Origin: Alloclostridium intestinigallinarum
Lineage (GTDB): Bacteria > Bacillota > Clostridia > Christensenellales > UBA3700
DNA: 20,912 bases
NCBI GenBank assembly: GCA_904393845.1
Contig: CAJFNB010000027.1
Span: 1 to 20,912, forward strand
Reading direction: 5' to 3'
The notes under the pieces are model-generated. The model saw only the letters and a list, made by a program, of their open reading frames with translations. It searched no databases and was not told the origin of the DNA. Numbering within the stretch: the first letter of the stretch is position 1; the number at the start of each line of letters is the position of its first letter. This document shows, piece after piece, positions 1-6,571 of this stretch. The position numbers were made by a program, and so were the translations under genes.

Positions 1-96
1 TGGCGCGCAGTTGTAGTAAACTACAACAAGTCGACAAATTGCGCAAATATGTCGAAAGCAGTACGATTAAAGTGTTCTACTGGGGCCCACTACGGG
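1..96 (-). repeat. Partial copy of a 212-bp inverted-repeat element (MITE-like)
   Basis: This is the reverse complement of the left part of the element at 10809-11020. Over 98 aligned bases, flanking TA included, I count 10 mismatches and no gaps; seven lie in the outer 16 bases. The copy ends in GGG followed by TA at 97-98, only 7 bp after the alcohol dehydrogenase stop codon. Two stem-loops are conserved between copies: TCGACA/TGTCGA arms at about 33-54 and GTTGTAG/CTACAAC arms at about 10-27. The rest of the copy lies outside the window. It has no coding capacity. Confidence 0.75.
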
Positions 97-105
97 TACC
101 CTCTC

Positions 106-1266
106 TTACAGGCAGGAAGAATAAATTGCCACCACGTCGTCTTCGTTCAGGGGAACGTAGGCGTTTGCAAGGTCGTCCTTTACCGCTTTTTCCGCCATTT
201 GGTGGAAAAGTCCGCTGCTGTTTATTCCCAATCCGCGCAAAGTTTCCGGAAGTCCCAGCGAGGTGAAGAATTCGCGCGTTCTGGCAATTGCTTCCTTTGC
301 GACTGCAAAGGGGTGTTCGCCGCTTATTCCCCATACGTTTTTGCCGTAAGACACGAATTTATCCAGCGTTTTTTCGCTGAGGATATGTTCAAACCACGCG
401 GGCGTGACCACGGCAAGTCCCGCGCCGTGCGTTATGTCGTAATAGGCGCTGAGCTGGTGTTCTATGGCGTGGCAGCTCCACGCGTTGCCCGTGCCGCAGC
501 TTGTAAGTCCGTTTATCGCAAGCGAGGAAGCCCACATAAGGTTTGCCCTGGCGGTGTAATCGGTGGGAGTTACCACGGCGGCTTTGCCGTATTCAATACA
601 CACTTTCAAAAGCGCTTCGGAAATTCCGTCCTGGACGGCGGCGCAATGCACGTCTGAAAAGTAACATTCGATGATATGGCTCATGATGTCCGCAACGCCG
701 GACGCCGTCTGGAAACGCGGAACGGTATAAGTATATGTCGGGTCGAGCACGGACGCCACGGGTTTGAGAAGTTCGCTTTTTATCGCCTTTTTCTCGTTTA
801 TCTCCATATTGGATATGACGGCGTTGCCGTTCATTTCGCTGCCCGTAGCCGCCATGGTGAGCACGGTAAACACGGGCAGGGCGCGCTTTATGTCGTTTTT
901 ATCCACCATATCCCACAAGTCGCCCTTGTGGTAAACGCCCGCGGCAATCGCCTTGGAACAGTCTATGACCGAACCTCCTCCCAGCGCGACGACCGCTTTC
1001 AGCTTATGCTTTCTGCACAGCTCCGCGCCCGCGATAACCGATTGGATTTTGGGATTCGGTTCGACGCCGCCGAGTTCTTCCCACGCTATGCCCGCGCTTT
1101 TGAAAAGCCCCGTCAGCGTATCGTAAATGCCCGTCCTCTTAACCGAGCCTCCGCCGTAAACGAGCAGCACCTTGTCCGCAGTATTTTTAATCTGTCCGGG
1201 CAATTCGGCTATTTTGCCCTTGCCGAACAGTATGCGGGTTGGTGCAAAAAAAGTGAAATCTTTCAT
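106..1266 (-). CDS. Iron-containing alcohol dehydrogenase (BdhA/YqhD-like)
   Basis: This 386-residue protein has the full length of a group III (iron-type) alcohol dehydrogenase. These enzymes reduce aldehydes such as butyraldehyde with NAD(P)H in the cytosol. The nucleotide-binding GGGSVIDCSKA motif is at residues 96-106. The metal-binding set is present as D193, H197, H266 and H280, in the order the family expects. The ATG at 1266 follows a GGAG site by about six bases. The gene has its own sigma-A promoter (1317-1345) and a perfect 14-bp palindrome just before the ribosome site, so regulation separate from the upstream folate operon is likely. Its stop codon is 7 bp from the inverted-repeat element. 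The exact substrate cannot be read from sequence; the butanol dehydrogenase/YqhD branch is my best match. Confidence 0.93.
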   Translation of the reverse strand: MKDFTFFAPTRILFGKGKIAELPGQIKNTADKVLLVYGGGSVKRTGIYDTLTGLFKSAGIAWEELGGVEPNPKIQSVIAGAELCRKHKLKAVVALGGGSVIDCSKAIAAGVYHKGDLWDMVDKNDIKRALPVFTVLTMAATGSEMNGNAVISNMEINEKKAIKSELLKPVASVLDPTYTYTVPRFQTASGVADIMSHIIECYFSDVHCAAVQDGISEALLKVCIEYGKAAVVTPTDYTARANLMWASSLAINGLTSCGTGNAWSCHAIEHQLSAYYDITHGAGLAVVTPAWFEHILSEKTLDKFVSYGKNVWGISGEHPFAVAKEAIARTREFFTSLGLPETLRGLGINSSGLFHQMAEKAVKDDLANAYVPLNEDDVVAIYSSCL

Positions 1267-1276
1267 AATCTTCTCC

Positions 1277-1290
1277 TTATCGCGCGATAA
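1277..1290. promoter_or_regulatory. Perfect 14-bp palindrome in the adh leader, operator-like
   Basis: TTATCGCGCGATAA is a perfect palindrome between the predicted transcription start (near 1310) and the GGAG ribosome site at 1273-1276. It could bind a dimeric repressor or form a small hairpin next to the ribosome site. No regulator is encoded nearby. Confidence 0.4.
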
Positions 1291-1316
1291 TTATCCCCCT
1301 GTAACCGTCCGATTAC

Positions 1317-1345
1317 ATTATATAATATTCCGCTTCAAAATTCAA
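1317..1345 (-). promoter_or_regulatory. Sigma-A promoter of the alcohol dehydrogenase gene
   Basis: On the minus strand, -35 TTGAAT (1340-1345) is separated by 17 bp from -10 TATAAT (1317-1322). The -35 overlaps a weak AT-rich hairpin (about 1337-1357) just after the preceding gene's stop, so some read-through from the folate operon remains possible. Confidence 0.7.
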
Positions 1346-1354
1346 GACCGAATT

Positions 1355-1858
1355 TTACCCTATCATGTCGAATACGTCAAGCACGTCTTTTTCCGCAATA
1401 TCGCCGGCTTCTTCCACGCCGCCGATATATTTCGCGCCCGCAAACTCCGCGCCCATGGCTATGCAGAAAGCGCGGAACGTAAGATATGCCGAGGAAAAAT
1501 TATTCTCTTCCCCCTGTCCGCCGACTGCAAGCAGATAAAATTGCGAAGGGCACTTTTGCCCCTTCTCCCAATACGCCTGCGCCCTGTCCAGAAAAGCTTT
1601 TGCACACGCGGGAAAGTTGCAAAAATAAAGGGGCGTTACAAACAGAGTTTTACCGCCGCGCCTTATATCTTCCAGCAGACGCGACGCGCCGTCGTCGTAT
1701 ACGCACCCGTTTCCGCTGACGCATCCGCCGCACCCGTTGCATGGGGAAAACCCCAGACTGCGCAGGAATATCCGCTCAAATCCCGTTTTGTCAGCCACCC
1801 TAGCAGTCAGATAATCGCAACTGCCACTGTGCGGCGACATACATATGACCCTGTTCAC
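1355..1858 (-). CDS. Flavodoxin-fold NAD(P)H oxidoreductase with a four-cysteine Fe-S motif
   Basis: This 167-residue protein resembles NADPH-dependent FMN reductases and iron-sulfur flavoproteins. The start is a GTG at 1858 that overlaps the folB-folK stop (GTGA), with AGGAGAG four bases upstream; longer readings of this frame lie inside folK and are not real. A serine-rich stretch near residues 9-13 fits the FMN phosphate loop. The cysteines C40, C43, C46 and C52 form C-x2-C-x2-C-x5-C, as in compact 4Fe-4S flavoproteins. It is the last gene of the folate operon and translationally coupled to folK. No dihydrofolate reductase gene is seen in the window. A role in folate reduction is only a hypothesis; general electron transfer is the alternative. 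Confidence 0.8.
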   Translation of the reverse strand: MNRVICMSPHSGSCDYLTARVADKTGFERIFLRSLGFSPCNGCGGCVSGNGCVYDDGASRLLEDIRRGGKTLFVTPLYFCNFPACAKAFLDRAQAYWEKGQKCPSQFYLLAVGGQGEENNFSSAYLTFRAFCIAMGAEFAGAKYIGGVEEAGDIAEKDVLDVFDMIG

Positions 1859-2673
1859 TTTTCTCTCCTTTTCAACTCCGCGTAAAGGTCTGCGACAGTC
1901 TTTCCGTACACGGGGTGCACCGTACCGGGGGCTATTTCGCAAAGCGGCCCAAGCACGAATCCGCGGTTGCACATATCCGTATGCGGCACGGTAAGTCCGG
2001 GCATATCTATTATCTCGCCGCCGTAAAACAGTATGTCCGCGTCCAAAGTCCTGTCGCCCCAACGTTCCCTTCTCACCCTTCCGGCGGCGTTTTCGAGAGC
2101 GGCGCACATTGCAAGAAGCCCGGAAGGACTTTTGAGCGTGCGCATTACCAGGCAGGCGTTCAGAAACTCCCCTTTCGCCGCTCCGCCGTAAGGCGCGGTG
2201 GCGATATAAGAAGACACGCGCACGTCCCTGTTGTCTTTGTCCGCCGTTATGGCGGCGACTGCGCCGTCGAGATAGCTTTTTCTGTCGCCCATATTCGAAC
2301 CCAGTCCCAGGCACACGCGGGTAAAACGCGCGTGCGCGGTGACGGACACGTCGGAAAAGCGCACTTTAAGCGGCGCTTCCGGCTTATGGACGGTGGCGGA
2401 GCAATCGCAGCCGAACTCCGCCGCCAGCCTTTTTGCGATACGCGCCGCGAGCGTTTCTATAAGGTTCACGCTCGGAGCGGAAAGTTCCTCCGCCATAATA
2501 TCCGCCGCCTTGCCGTAATCGCAGGTGCGGGCGAGTTCGTCGCCGCAGTCGATATCTTCCGTATACAATACCGCGTCGGCGGTAAACGGGTGCACTTCCT
2601 CTCTTTCAAAGCAGTACGCTCCGTGCGAAGCGTTTACCGTTACTCCCTTTATATTTACCGTTCCTTTCATCAT
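1855..2673 (-). CDS. folBK: Bifunctional dihydroneopterin aldolase / HPPK (FolB-FolK fusion)
   Basis: This 272-residue fusion covers two consecutive folate steps. Residues 1 to about 115 are FolB, which cleaves 7,8-dihydroneopterin to 6-hydroxymethyl-dihydropterin and glycolaldehyde; the end of this domain carries the typical HKPEAPL segment with its conserved lysine. Residues from about 118 to 272 are FolK, which pyrophosphorylates that product with ATP; VCLGLGSNMGDR and WGDRTLDADILFYG are the diagnostic motifs, with the paired aspartates that hold Mg-ATP. The product goes to FolP, encoded just upstream. Two adjacent ATGs (2673 and 2670) are possible starts, and the ribosome site (GGTGA) is weak. 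The 82-bp gap from folP is the widest inside the operon. The fusion itself is common in Firmicutes. Confidence 0.95.
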   Translation of the reverse strand: MMKGTVNIKGVTVNASHGAYCFEREEVHPFTADAVLYTEDIDCGDELARTCDYGKAADIMAEELSAPSVNLIETLAARIAKRLAAEFGCDCSATVHKPEAPLKVRFSDVSVTAHARFTRVCLGLGSNMGDRKSYLDGAVAAITADKDNRDVRVSSYIATAPYGGAAKGEFLNACLVMRTLKSPSGLLAMCAALENAAGRVRRERWGDRTLDADILFYGGEIIDMPGLTVPHTDMCNRGFVLGPLCEIAPGTVHPVYGKTVADLYAELKRREK

Positions 2674-2755
2674 TTCACCAAGCTATCCTATGCGCCGCGT
2701 ACAAGGTGCACGGGAAAATTTTCATCAAAATTTTATGTACGGAGCTTCCGCGCCT

Positions 2756-3553
2756 TTACGCCTTTGCGACCGCGCGCGCCATATCCACGGCGTGGCGGTG
2801 CGCCGCCACGTTATGCACGCGTACGAACGCCGCGCCCTTATATGCGGCGATAACCGCCGCCGCCACGGACGCCTCTTCCCTGCGCTCCACGGGCAGATTG
2901 AGGGCGTAACCGATAAGCGACTTTCTCGAAGCGCCCACAAGCACGGGATAACCCAGGTCCAGCTCTTCCAGCCTGTTTAACACGATAAGATTCTGCACGG
3001 GCGTTTTCGCAAAGCCTATTCCCGGGTCGAGAATTATGTTTTCCTGTTTTACACCCGCCCTAAGAGCGATATTTACACATTCTTCCAAATCGCTTTTCAC
3101 GTCGGGGATAAAGGAAGAATATTCCGCGCGTTCACGGTTGTGCATAAGGCAGCAAGCCGCGCCGTATTCCGCGGCGACGCGCGCCATATCCTTATCCTTT
3201 TTGAATCCCCATATGTCGTTAACCATATCCGCGCCCGCTTCGAGGGCGGCGCGCGCCACGGCGGATTTGTAAGTATCCACGGACACGGGCACGGATAGTT
3301 CTTTTTTAATCCGCTCTATCACGGGCACTACGCGCCTTATCTCCTCTTCGTCGCTGACGGGAATATAACCGGGACGGGTGGATTCTCCGCCCACGTCTAT
3401 AATATCCGCGCCCTCTTCCGCAAGTTTGCGCGCGTGTTCGACCGCCGCGTCCTGTCCGTACCACCTGCCGCCGTCAGAAAAGGAATCGGGCGTGACGTTG
3501 ACTATGCCCATTATATACGTCTTGTTTTTTACGTCGAAATTCTTCATATCCAT
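2756..3553 (-). CDS. folP: Dihydropteroate synthase
   Basis: This 265-residue enzyme condenses 6-hydroxymethyl-dihydropterin pyrophosphate with p-aminobenzoate to give dihydropteroate; it is the sulfonamide target. All family blocks are present in order: IMGIVNVTPDSFSDGG near the N terminus, GGESTRPG, SVDTYK, VNDIWG, DPGIGFAKT, VGASRKSLIG, and VRVHNV near the C terminus. I chose the ATG at 3553 because a purine-rich AGAAGAA stretch lies about 7-10 bases upstream; an ATG at 3547, which overlaps the HD gene's stop as ATGA, is an equally plausible alternative. The ATG at 3583 would add ten residues that read through the HD gene and is less likely. It lies between the HD-domain gene and folBK. 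Confidence 0.96.
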   Translation of the reverse strand: MDMKNFDVKNKTYIMGIVNVTPDSFSDGGRWYGQDAAVEHARKLAEEGADIIDVGGESTRPGYIPVSDEEEIRRVVPVIERIKKELSVPVSVDTYKSAVARAALEAGADMVNDIWGFKKDKDMARVAAEYGAACCLMHNRERAEYSSFIPDVKSDLEECVNIALRAGVKQENIILDPGIGFAKTPVQNLIVLNRLEELDLGYPVLVGASRKSLIGYALNLPVERREEASVAAAVIAAYKGAAFVRVHNVAAHRHAVDMARAVAKA

Positions 3554-4089
3554 ATGCGACCGTTCTTCTTCTCCCAATAACATTCTTCTTCCGCCGCGCA
3601 GTCAAAGCAGTTGCGCGAAAGTTTGTCCGCAATGAATAGCAGCGTTCCCAGCGGATTTTCCGCCTTTTCCAGCGCCGCCTTTATCTTATCTTCTTCCCCT
3701 TCACCGGGCGCCGGGCAGACTTCCGCGCCGCCCCTGCCGCCGTGGGCGGAAACCGCGCTTGCGATCCGCTTCGTTTCTTCCGGGAGAAAGCCGCAGGACG
3801 GCAGAAGCTCTTTTGCGAACTCCGCACTTGAAAGGGCGTGGTTGCGCCCGCCGCGCGCCCTGCCTATGTCGTGCACAAGCGCGCAGGCGTATATCTCGTC
3901 CGCGGCGCAGAGGGCGCCGTATTCCGCGTTCATTATGCTCATTATCCGCGCCACGTCGAGGAAATGCGCCAGGTTATGGCGGCAGAATTTCCTGTCCTTT
4001 TCCGCCTCTTCTATGCTTTCCAGCGCGAGGATATAACTCTTGCTTGCGTATATCCCGTCTATTCTTGCCGAGGGAAAAAGCGTCACCAT
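3544..4089 (-). CDS. HD-domain metal-dependent phosphohydrolase in the folate operon
   Basis: This 181-residue protein carries the HD superfamily signature: H42, the H73-D74 pair in LVHDIG, and a late aspartate (D155) in IADKLSR. Histidines H84 and H114 could complete a metal site. After the catalytic core comes a short cysteine motif, C161-x2-C164-x5-C170, close to the C terminus. The ATG at 4089 overlaps the folE stop by 7 bases, and its own stop overlaps the start of folP, so the three genes are tightly coupled. HD enzymes hydrolyse nucleotide-type phosphate esters. The operon makes dihydroneopterin triphosphate (FolE) and later uses dihydroneopterin (FolB), but no Nudix FolQ or other phosphatase is present here. 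This protein is the natural candidate for that step, by context only. Confidence 0.88.
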   Translation of the reverse strand: MVTLFPSARIDGIYASKSYILALESIEEAEKDRKFCRHNLAHFLDVARIMSIMNAEYGALCAADEIYACALVHDIGRARGGRNHALSSAEFAKELLPSCGFLPEETKRIASAVSAHGGRGGAEVCPAPGEGEEDKIKAALEKAENPLGTLLFIADKLSRNCFDCAAEEECYWEKKNGRIWI

Positions 4090-4640
4090 TTAATCATCTC
4101 CATGACCCTTGCGCGCAGATTTTCGTCCCGTTCAAACTCTCCCAGACATGCGCATGTGACCGTCTTGCTGCCCGTCTTTTTAATGCCGCGCATGGTCATG
4201 CAGGTATGTTCCGCCTCTATTACGACCATTACGCCGCGCGGGGAAAGGTTGTCCTCTATCGCCGCGGCAATCTGCCCTGTAAGCCGTTCCTGCAATTGCA
4301 GGCGGCGTGCGTAAACTTCCACCGTACGCGCTATTTTGCTCAGCCCCGTCACCTTGCCGTCGGGAAGATAAGCCACGTGCGCCTTACCGAAAAAGGGGAG
4401 CAGATGGTGCTCGCACACGGAATATACGGGAATATCCTTTTCCAGGACAATGCCGCTTTCACTGCTTTCGAAAGTGACGGACAAATGCTTTTCCGCACTG
4501 TCGGCGTATCCCGCAAACACCTCTACGAATGCGCGCGCCACGCGTGCGGGAGTGTCTTTGAGCCCCTCGCGCTCCGCGTCCTCGCCCATGCCTTCAAGCA
4601 GCAGTTTCACCGCCCGTTCAATCTTCTTGCCGTCCATCAT
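4083..4640 (-). CDS. folE: GTP cyclohydrolase I (type IA)
   Basis: This 185-residue enzyme opens the pathway by converting GTP to 7,8-dihydroneopterin triphosphate and formate. The zinc ligands correspond to C76 and H79 in VCEHHLLPF and C147 in HTCMTMRG, matching the E. coli set C110/H113/C181. Length and C terminus fit the bacterial family. The first ATG (4640) overlaps the folC stop as ATGA, but GGAG lies only three bases before it. The second ATG (4637) has a better six-base spacing, so the true start could be either. Longer forms of this frame would run back into folC and are rejected. It is the second gene of the riboswitch-controlled operon. Confidence 0.96.
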   Translation of the reverse strand: MMDGKKIERAVKLLLEGMGEDAEREGLKDTPARVARAFVEVFAGYADSAEKHLSVTFESSESGIVLEKDIPVYSVCEHHLLPFFGKAHVAYLPDGKVTGLSKIARTVEVYARRLQLQERLTGQIAAAIEDNLSPRGVMVVIEAEHTCMTMRGIKKTGSKTVTCACLGEFERDENLRARVMEMIKW

Positions 4641-5890
4641 AAACTCCTTTGCGCAAGTCTTCCGTACGCGCTTTTTATCAATTTCAAATGGGAAAAAGAG
4701 CCGTATGCGACCACTATTCCGCCTTCCGCCTGTGCCAGCGCTTCTTTGAGCGCGTCTTCCACGTCCGGAATATACCGCGTTTTGCAAAATGCCGCGGCGT
4801 ACTTTTGCAACTCTTTTCCTCCGAGAGCGCGCCTGTTGTCCCAATCGAAGGTAACCGCCGCGTCCATCTCTTTGAGCGTTGCTTCCAACACTCCTTTGTA
4901 ATCCTTATCCGCAAATACCCCTGCAAGCGCAATCTTCTTCACCCCGGGGAAACGCGCCCTTACGCTTGCGGCAAGTTCGCGCGCCGCCGCCGGATTGTGC
5001 GCGCCGTCGAGCAAAAGTTTTCCGTCTATAAGTTCCTGCCTGCCCGGCAGGGCAACCGCCGCCATACCGCTTTCAAACGCGCTTTCAGGCAGGAAAAAAC
5101 CCCTCTCTTTCAGCCCTTCGCATACCGCCGCGGCAAGCGCGGCGTTTGACAGCTGGCTTATACCCGGCATCAGACTGAGCGTTCCGCCGCAGTATGAGGC
5201 AAGCTGTCTTCCTCCGCAAAAGCCGAGCGGCTTGAGCGGCGGCACAAAGCGGCACTCTATCCCGTTCGCGGCGCAGAACTTTTTAATAGCGGTTTCACTC
5301 TCTTTTTCCTGCAGGCAGGAATACAGCATGCAGCCGCTATCCGCAATGCCCGCCTTTGCCAAAGTGATTTTTTCCAAGGTATCGCCCAAAAATTCCGTAT
5401 GGTCGAGGGCAATGGAAGTTATAGCCACGGCGGCTTTGCTTCCGCTCACGTTGGTGGCGTCGTCCCTTCCGCCCATGCCGGCTTCCAGCACCGCGACCCT
5501 GCACCCTTTCATGGCGAAATACAGCAGCGCCGCCGCCGTTTCCGCCTCGAACGAGGTGGGGCGTTCTTCCCCCGCCGCTGCCGCCACTCTCTCCATGCAG
5601 TAGGCGTATTCGGTCGGAGAGATAAACTCGCCGTCCACGGTTATGCACTCCCTGCGCTCCATTACGGCGGGCGAGGAAAACCTGCCCGTCCTGTACCCTC
5701 CGGCGGAGAGAACCGCGGCGATATACGCGGACGCGGAACCTTTGCCGTTGGTACCCACAACGTGCACTCTTAAGTATCTTTCCTGCGGATTGCCCAGCGC
5801 CTTCATAAGCGCGTTTATGCGCTCCGTACCGGGCATACTGACTGCTTTCCCCTCCGCGTATTCCACGGCACGGGAGTAAGACCAAGCCAT
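4637..5890 (-). CDS. folC: Dihydrofolate synthase / folylpolyglutamate synthase
   Basis: This 417-residue Mur-ligase-family enzyme adds L-glutamate to dihydropteroate and then lengthens the gamma-glutamyl tail of reduced folates, using ATP. The P-loop GTNGKGS is at residues 46-52. GMGGRDDATN (Mg/ATP site), the central LDHTEFLGDT segment and the C-terminal-domain LLDGAHNP motif are all present. The ATG at 5890 has an AAAGGAGG ribosome site about nine bases upstream. It is the first gene of the operon and lies directly behind a THF-sensing riboswitch, so the end product of the pathway controls its expression. The ribosome site is also in the loop of a small GC-rich hairpin. Confidence 0.96.
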   Translation of the reverse strand: MAWSYSRAVEYAEGKAVSMPGTERINALMKALGNPQERYLRVHVVGTNGKGSASAYIAAVLSAGGYRTGRFSSPAVMERRECITVDGEFISPTEYAYCMERVAAAAGEERPTSFEAETAAALLYFAMKGCRVAVLEAGMGGRDDATNVSGSKAAVAITSIALDHTEFLGDTLEKITLAKAGIADSGCMLYSCLQEKESETAIKKFCAANGIECRFVPPLKPLGFCGGRQLASYCGGTLSLMPGISQLSNAALAAAVCEGLKERGFFLPESAFESGMAAVALPGRQELIDGKLLLDGAHNPAAARELAASVRARFPGVKKIALAGVFADKDYKGVLEATLKEMDAAVTFDWDNRRALGGKELQKYAAAFCKTRYIPDVEDALKEALAQAEGGIVVAYGSFSHLKLIKSAYGRLAQRSL

Positions 5891-5894
5891 AAAA

Positions 5895-5920
5895 GCGGGC
5901 CTCCTTTGTTTATTGCCCGC
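5895..5920 (-). promoter_or_regulatory. Hairpin enclosing the folC ribosome-binding site
   Basis: On the minus strand GCGGGC (5915-5920) pairs with GCCCGC (5895-5900). The 14-base loop holds AAGGAG, and the last G of GGAGG is in the stem. This could limit ribosome access, adding a translational layer below the transcription terminator. Confidence 0.45.
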
Positions 5921-5921
5921 G

Positions 5922-5950
5922 AAAAAGCGAGCCTGTTTTGGAAGCTCGCC
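5922..5950 (-). terminator. Intrinsic terminator in the folate operon leader
   Basis: On the minus strand a perfect GCGAGC/GCTCGC stem with an 11-base loop is followed by TTTTT (5922-5926). It lies between the THF aptamer and folC, where a riboswitch expression platform belongs. Confidence 0.8.
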
Positions 5951-5978
5951 GAAATAAACTTATCCGGTATATTCAAAG

Positions 5979-6070
5979 CGGGAGCGGAGGACGCACCGCA
6001 AGCAGATGCTTTTCGCCCGCCGGCACTCCTCCGTCCGACGGTACTTAACGCGCGTCAACCTAGTCTTCCA
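5979..6070 (-). promoter_or_regulatory. Class I tetrahydrofolate (THF) riboswitch aptamer
   Basis: Read on the minus strand, the leader matches the class I THF riboswitch pattern: a GGA...TAG start, the hallmark GCGTTAAGT, a stem CCGTCGG/CCGGCGG closing a loop with CGGAGGAG, then CGAA, a small stem (AAGC/GCTT), GCGGTG, and CTCCGCTCC at the end. CTCCG at the 3' side can pair with CGGAG in the loop, which reproduces the pseudoknot of this class with different bases. A GACGC/GCGTC pairing gives the second stem. The closing stem looks weak. It sits at the expected start of transcription and precedes a terminator and folC. The match is from memory of the class consensus, not a covariance search. 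Confidence 0.82.
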
Positions 6071-6080
6071 ATACGCCTAT

Positions 6081-6109
6081 ATGATAGCACACATTATCGC
6101 GTTTTGCAA
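6081..6109 (-). promoter_or_regulatory. Promoter of the folate operon
   Basis: On the minus strand, -35 TTGCAA (6104-6109), a 17-bp spacer and -10 TATCAT (6081-6086), preceded by an extended -10 TGC. The predicted start near 6074 is just upstream of the aptamer. Confidence 0.7.
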
Positions 6110-6113
6110 TGGT

Positions 6114-6519
6114 TTATTCCACTTTTATGAACGCCGCCGCCTGCTTACTGCCGGCGCGTGCGACCACGACAATCACGTCGCCCGTTTCAAGCGCGGAATT
6201 TTCCGCAACGGTAAGAGTTCCGCCGCTGAGCGTCACGCCGTCGTATACTCCGGTCTTACCCGTAAGATCTTCCGCCAAAAAGTACTGCGGCCGTATGTCG
6301 CGCGCGTCCAGATACTATTCTGATGCGTTCCGACGCCGTTACCGCGCCGGAACGCATCAGAATAGTATCGCTGTCAAACGCAATTGTATAACCTTCCGCG
6401 CTGTCGTCGCCGAAGGGAACGAAATACATGGAAACGCCCCACGCGCCGAGGCAGAGAGCTGTAAGGGCGATTACGGCGATAATCACCGCTATAATAATCT
6501 TCTTTGCCGTAGCACTCAT
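6114..6519 (-). pseudogene. Frameshifted small membrane protein gene
   Basis: The first frame starts at 6519 with a single N-terminal membrane helix (about residues 6-32, an Ile/Ala/Val-rich stretch) and stays open to a stop at 6256. A second frame, open from 6314 to a stop at 6114, carries plausible coding sequence such as TGKTGVYDGVTLSGGTLTV and ends in AAAFIKVE. The total span is 406 bases, one more than a multiple of three, so removing one base would give about 134 residues. The switch must lie in 6259-6314, directly beside a perfect 22-bp inverted repeat. I do not recognise the family. It is probably cotranscribed with the gene that ends at 6572. A sequencing or assembly error cannot be excluded. 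Confidence 0.65.
6311..6369. repeat. Perfect 22-bp inverted repeat with 15-bp spacer
   Basis: The arms at 6311-6332 and 6348-6369 are exact reverse complements, separated by 15 bp. There is no T-run beside it and it lies inside a coding frame, so it is not an ordinary terminator. The left arm ends exactly where the reading frame of the surrounding gene breaks. Confidence 0.9.
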
Positions 6520-6571
6520 AAATTGCTCATTTACCGCGCCTGCCGTGCAGTTTTTCTGCGTGCGCCTTGCG

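Noticed and set aside
49..1290. Long plus-strand open frames opposite the alcohol dehydrogenase
   Set aside because: They lie antisense to a clear full-length enzyme, contain Arg/His-rich unstructured sequence and have no ribosome site or recognisable domain.
1859..2314. Extended N terminus of the flavodoxin-type gene
   Set aside because: This part overlaps folK in another frame and has frame-shadow composition; the GTG at 1858 has a proper ribosome site and overlaps the folK stop.
2674..2755. Separate regulatory element or small gene between folP and folBK
   Set aside because: An AAAATTTT-GATG-AAAATTTT hairpin is present, but I see no promoter or ribosome site linked to it; probably spacer.
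4641..4844. N-terminal extension of folE
   Set aside because: It runs inside folC, and FolE family length and ribosome site both place the start at 4640 or 4637.
6311..6369. Intrinsic terminator
   Set aside because: Long perfect stem but no T-run on either strand, and it lies inside a gene.
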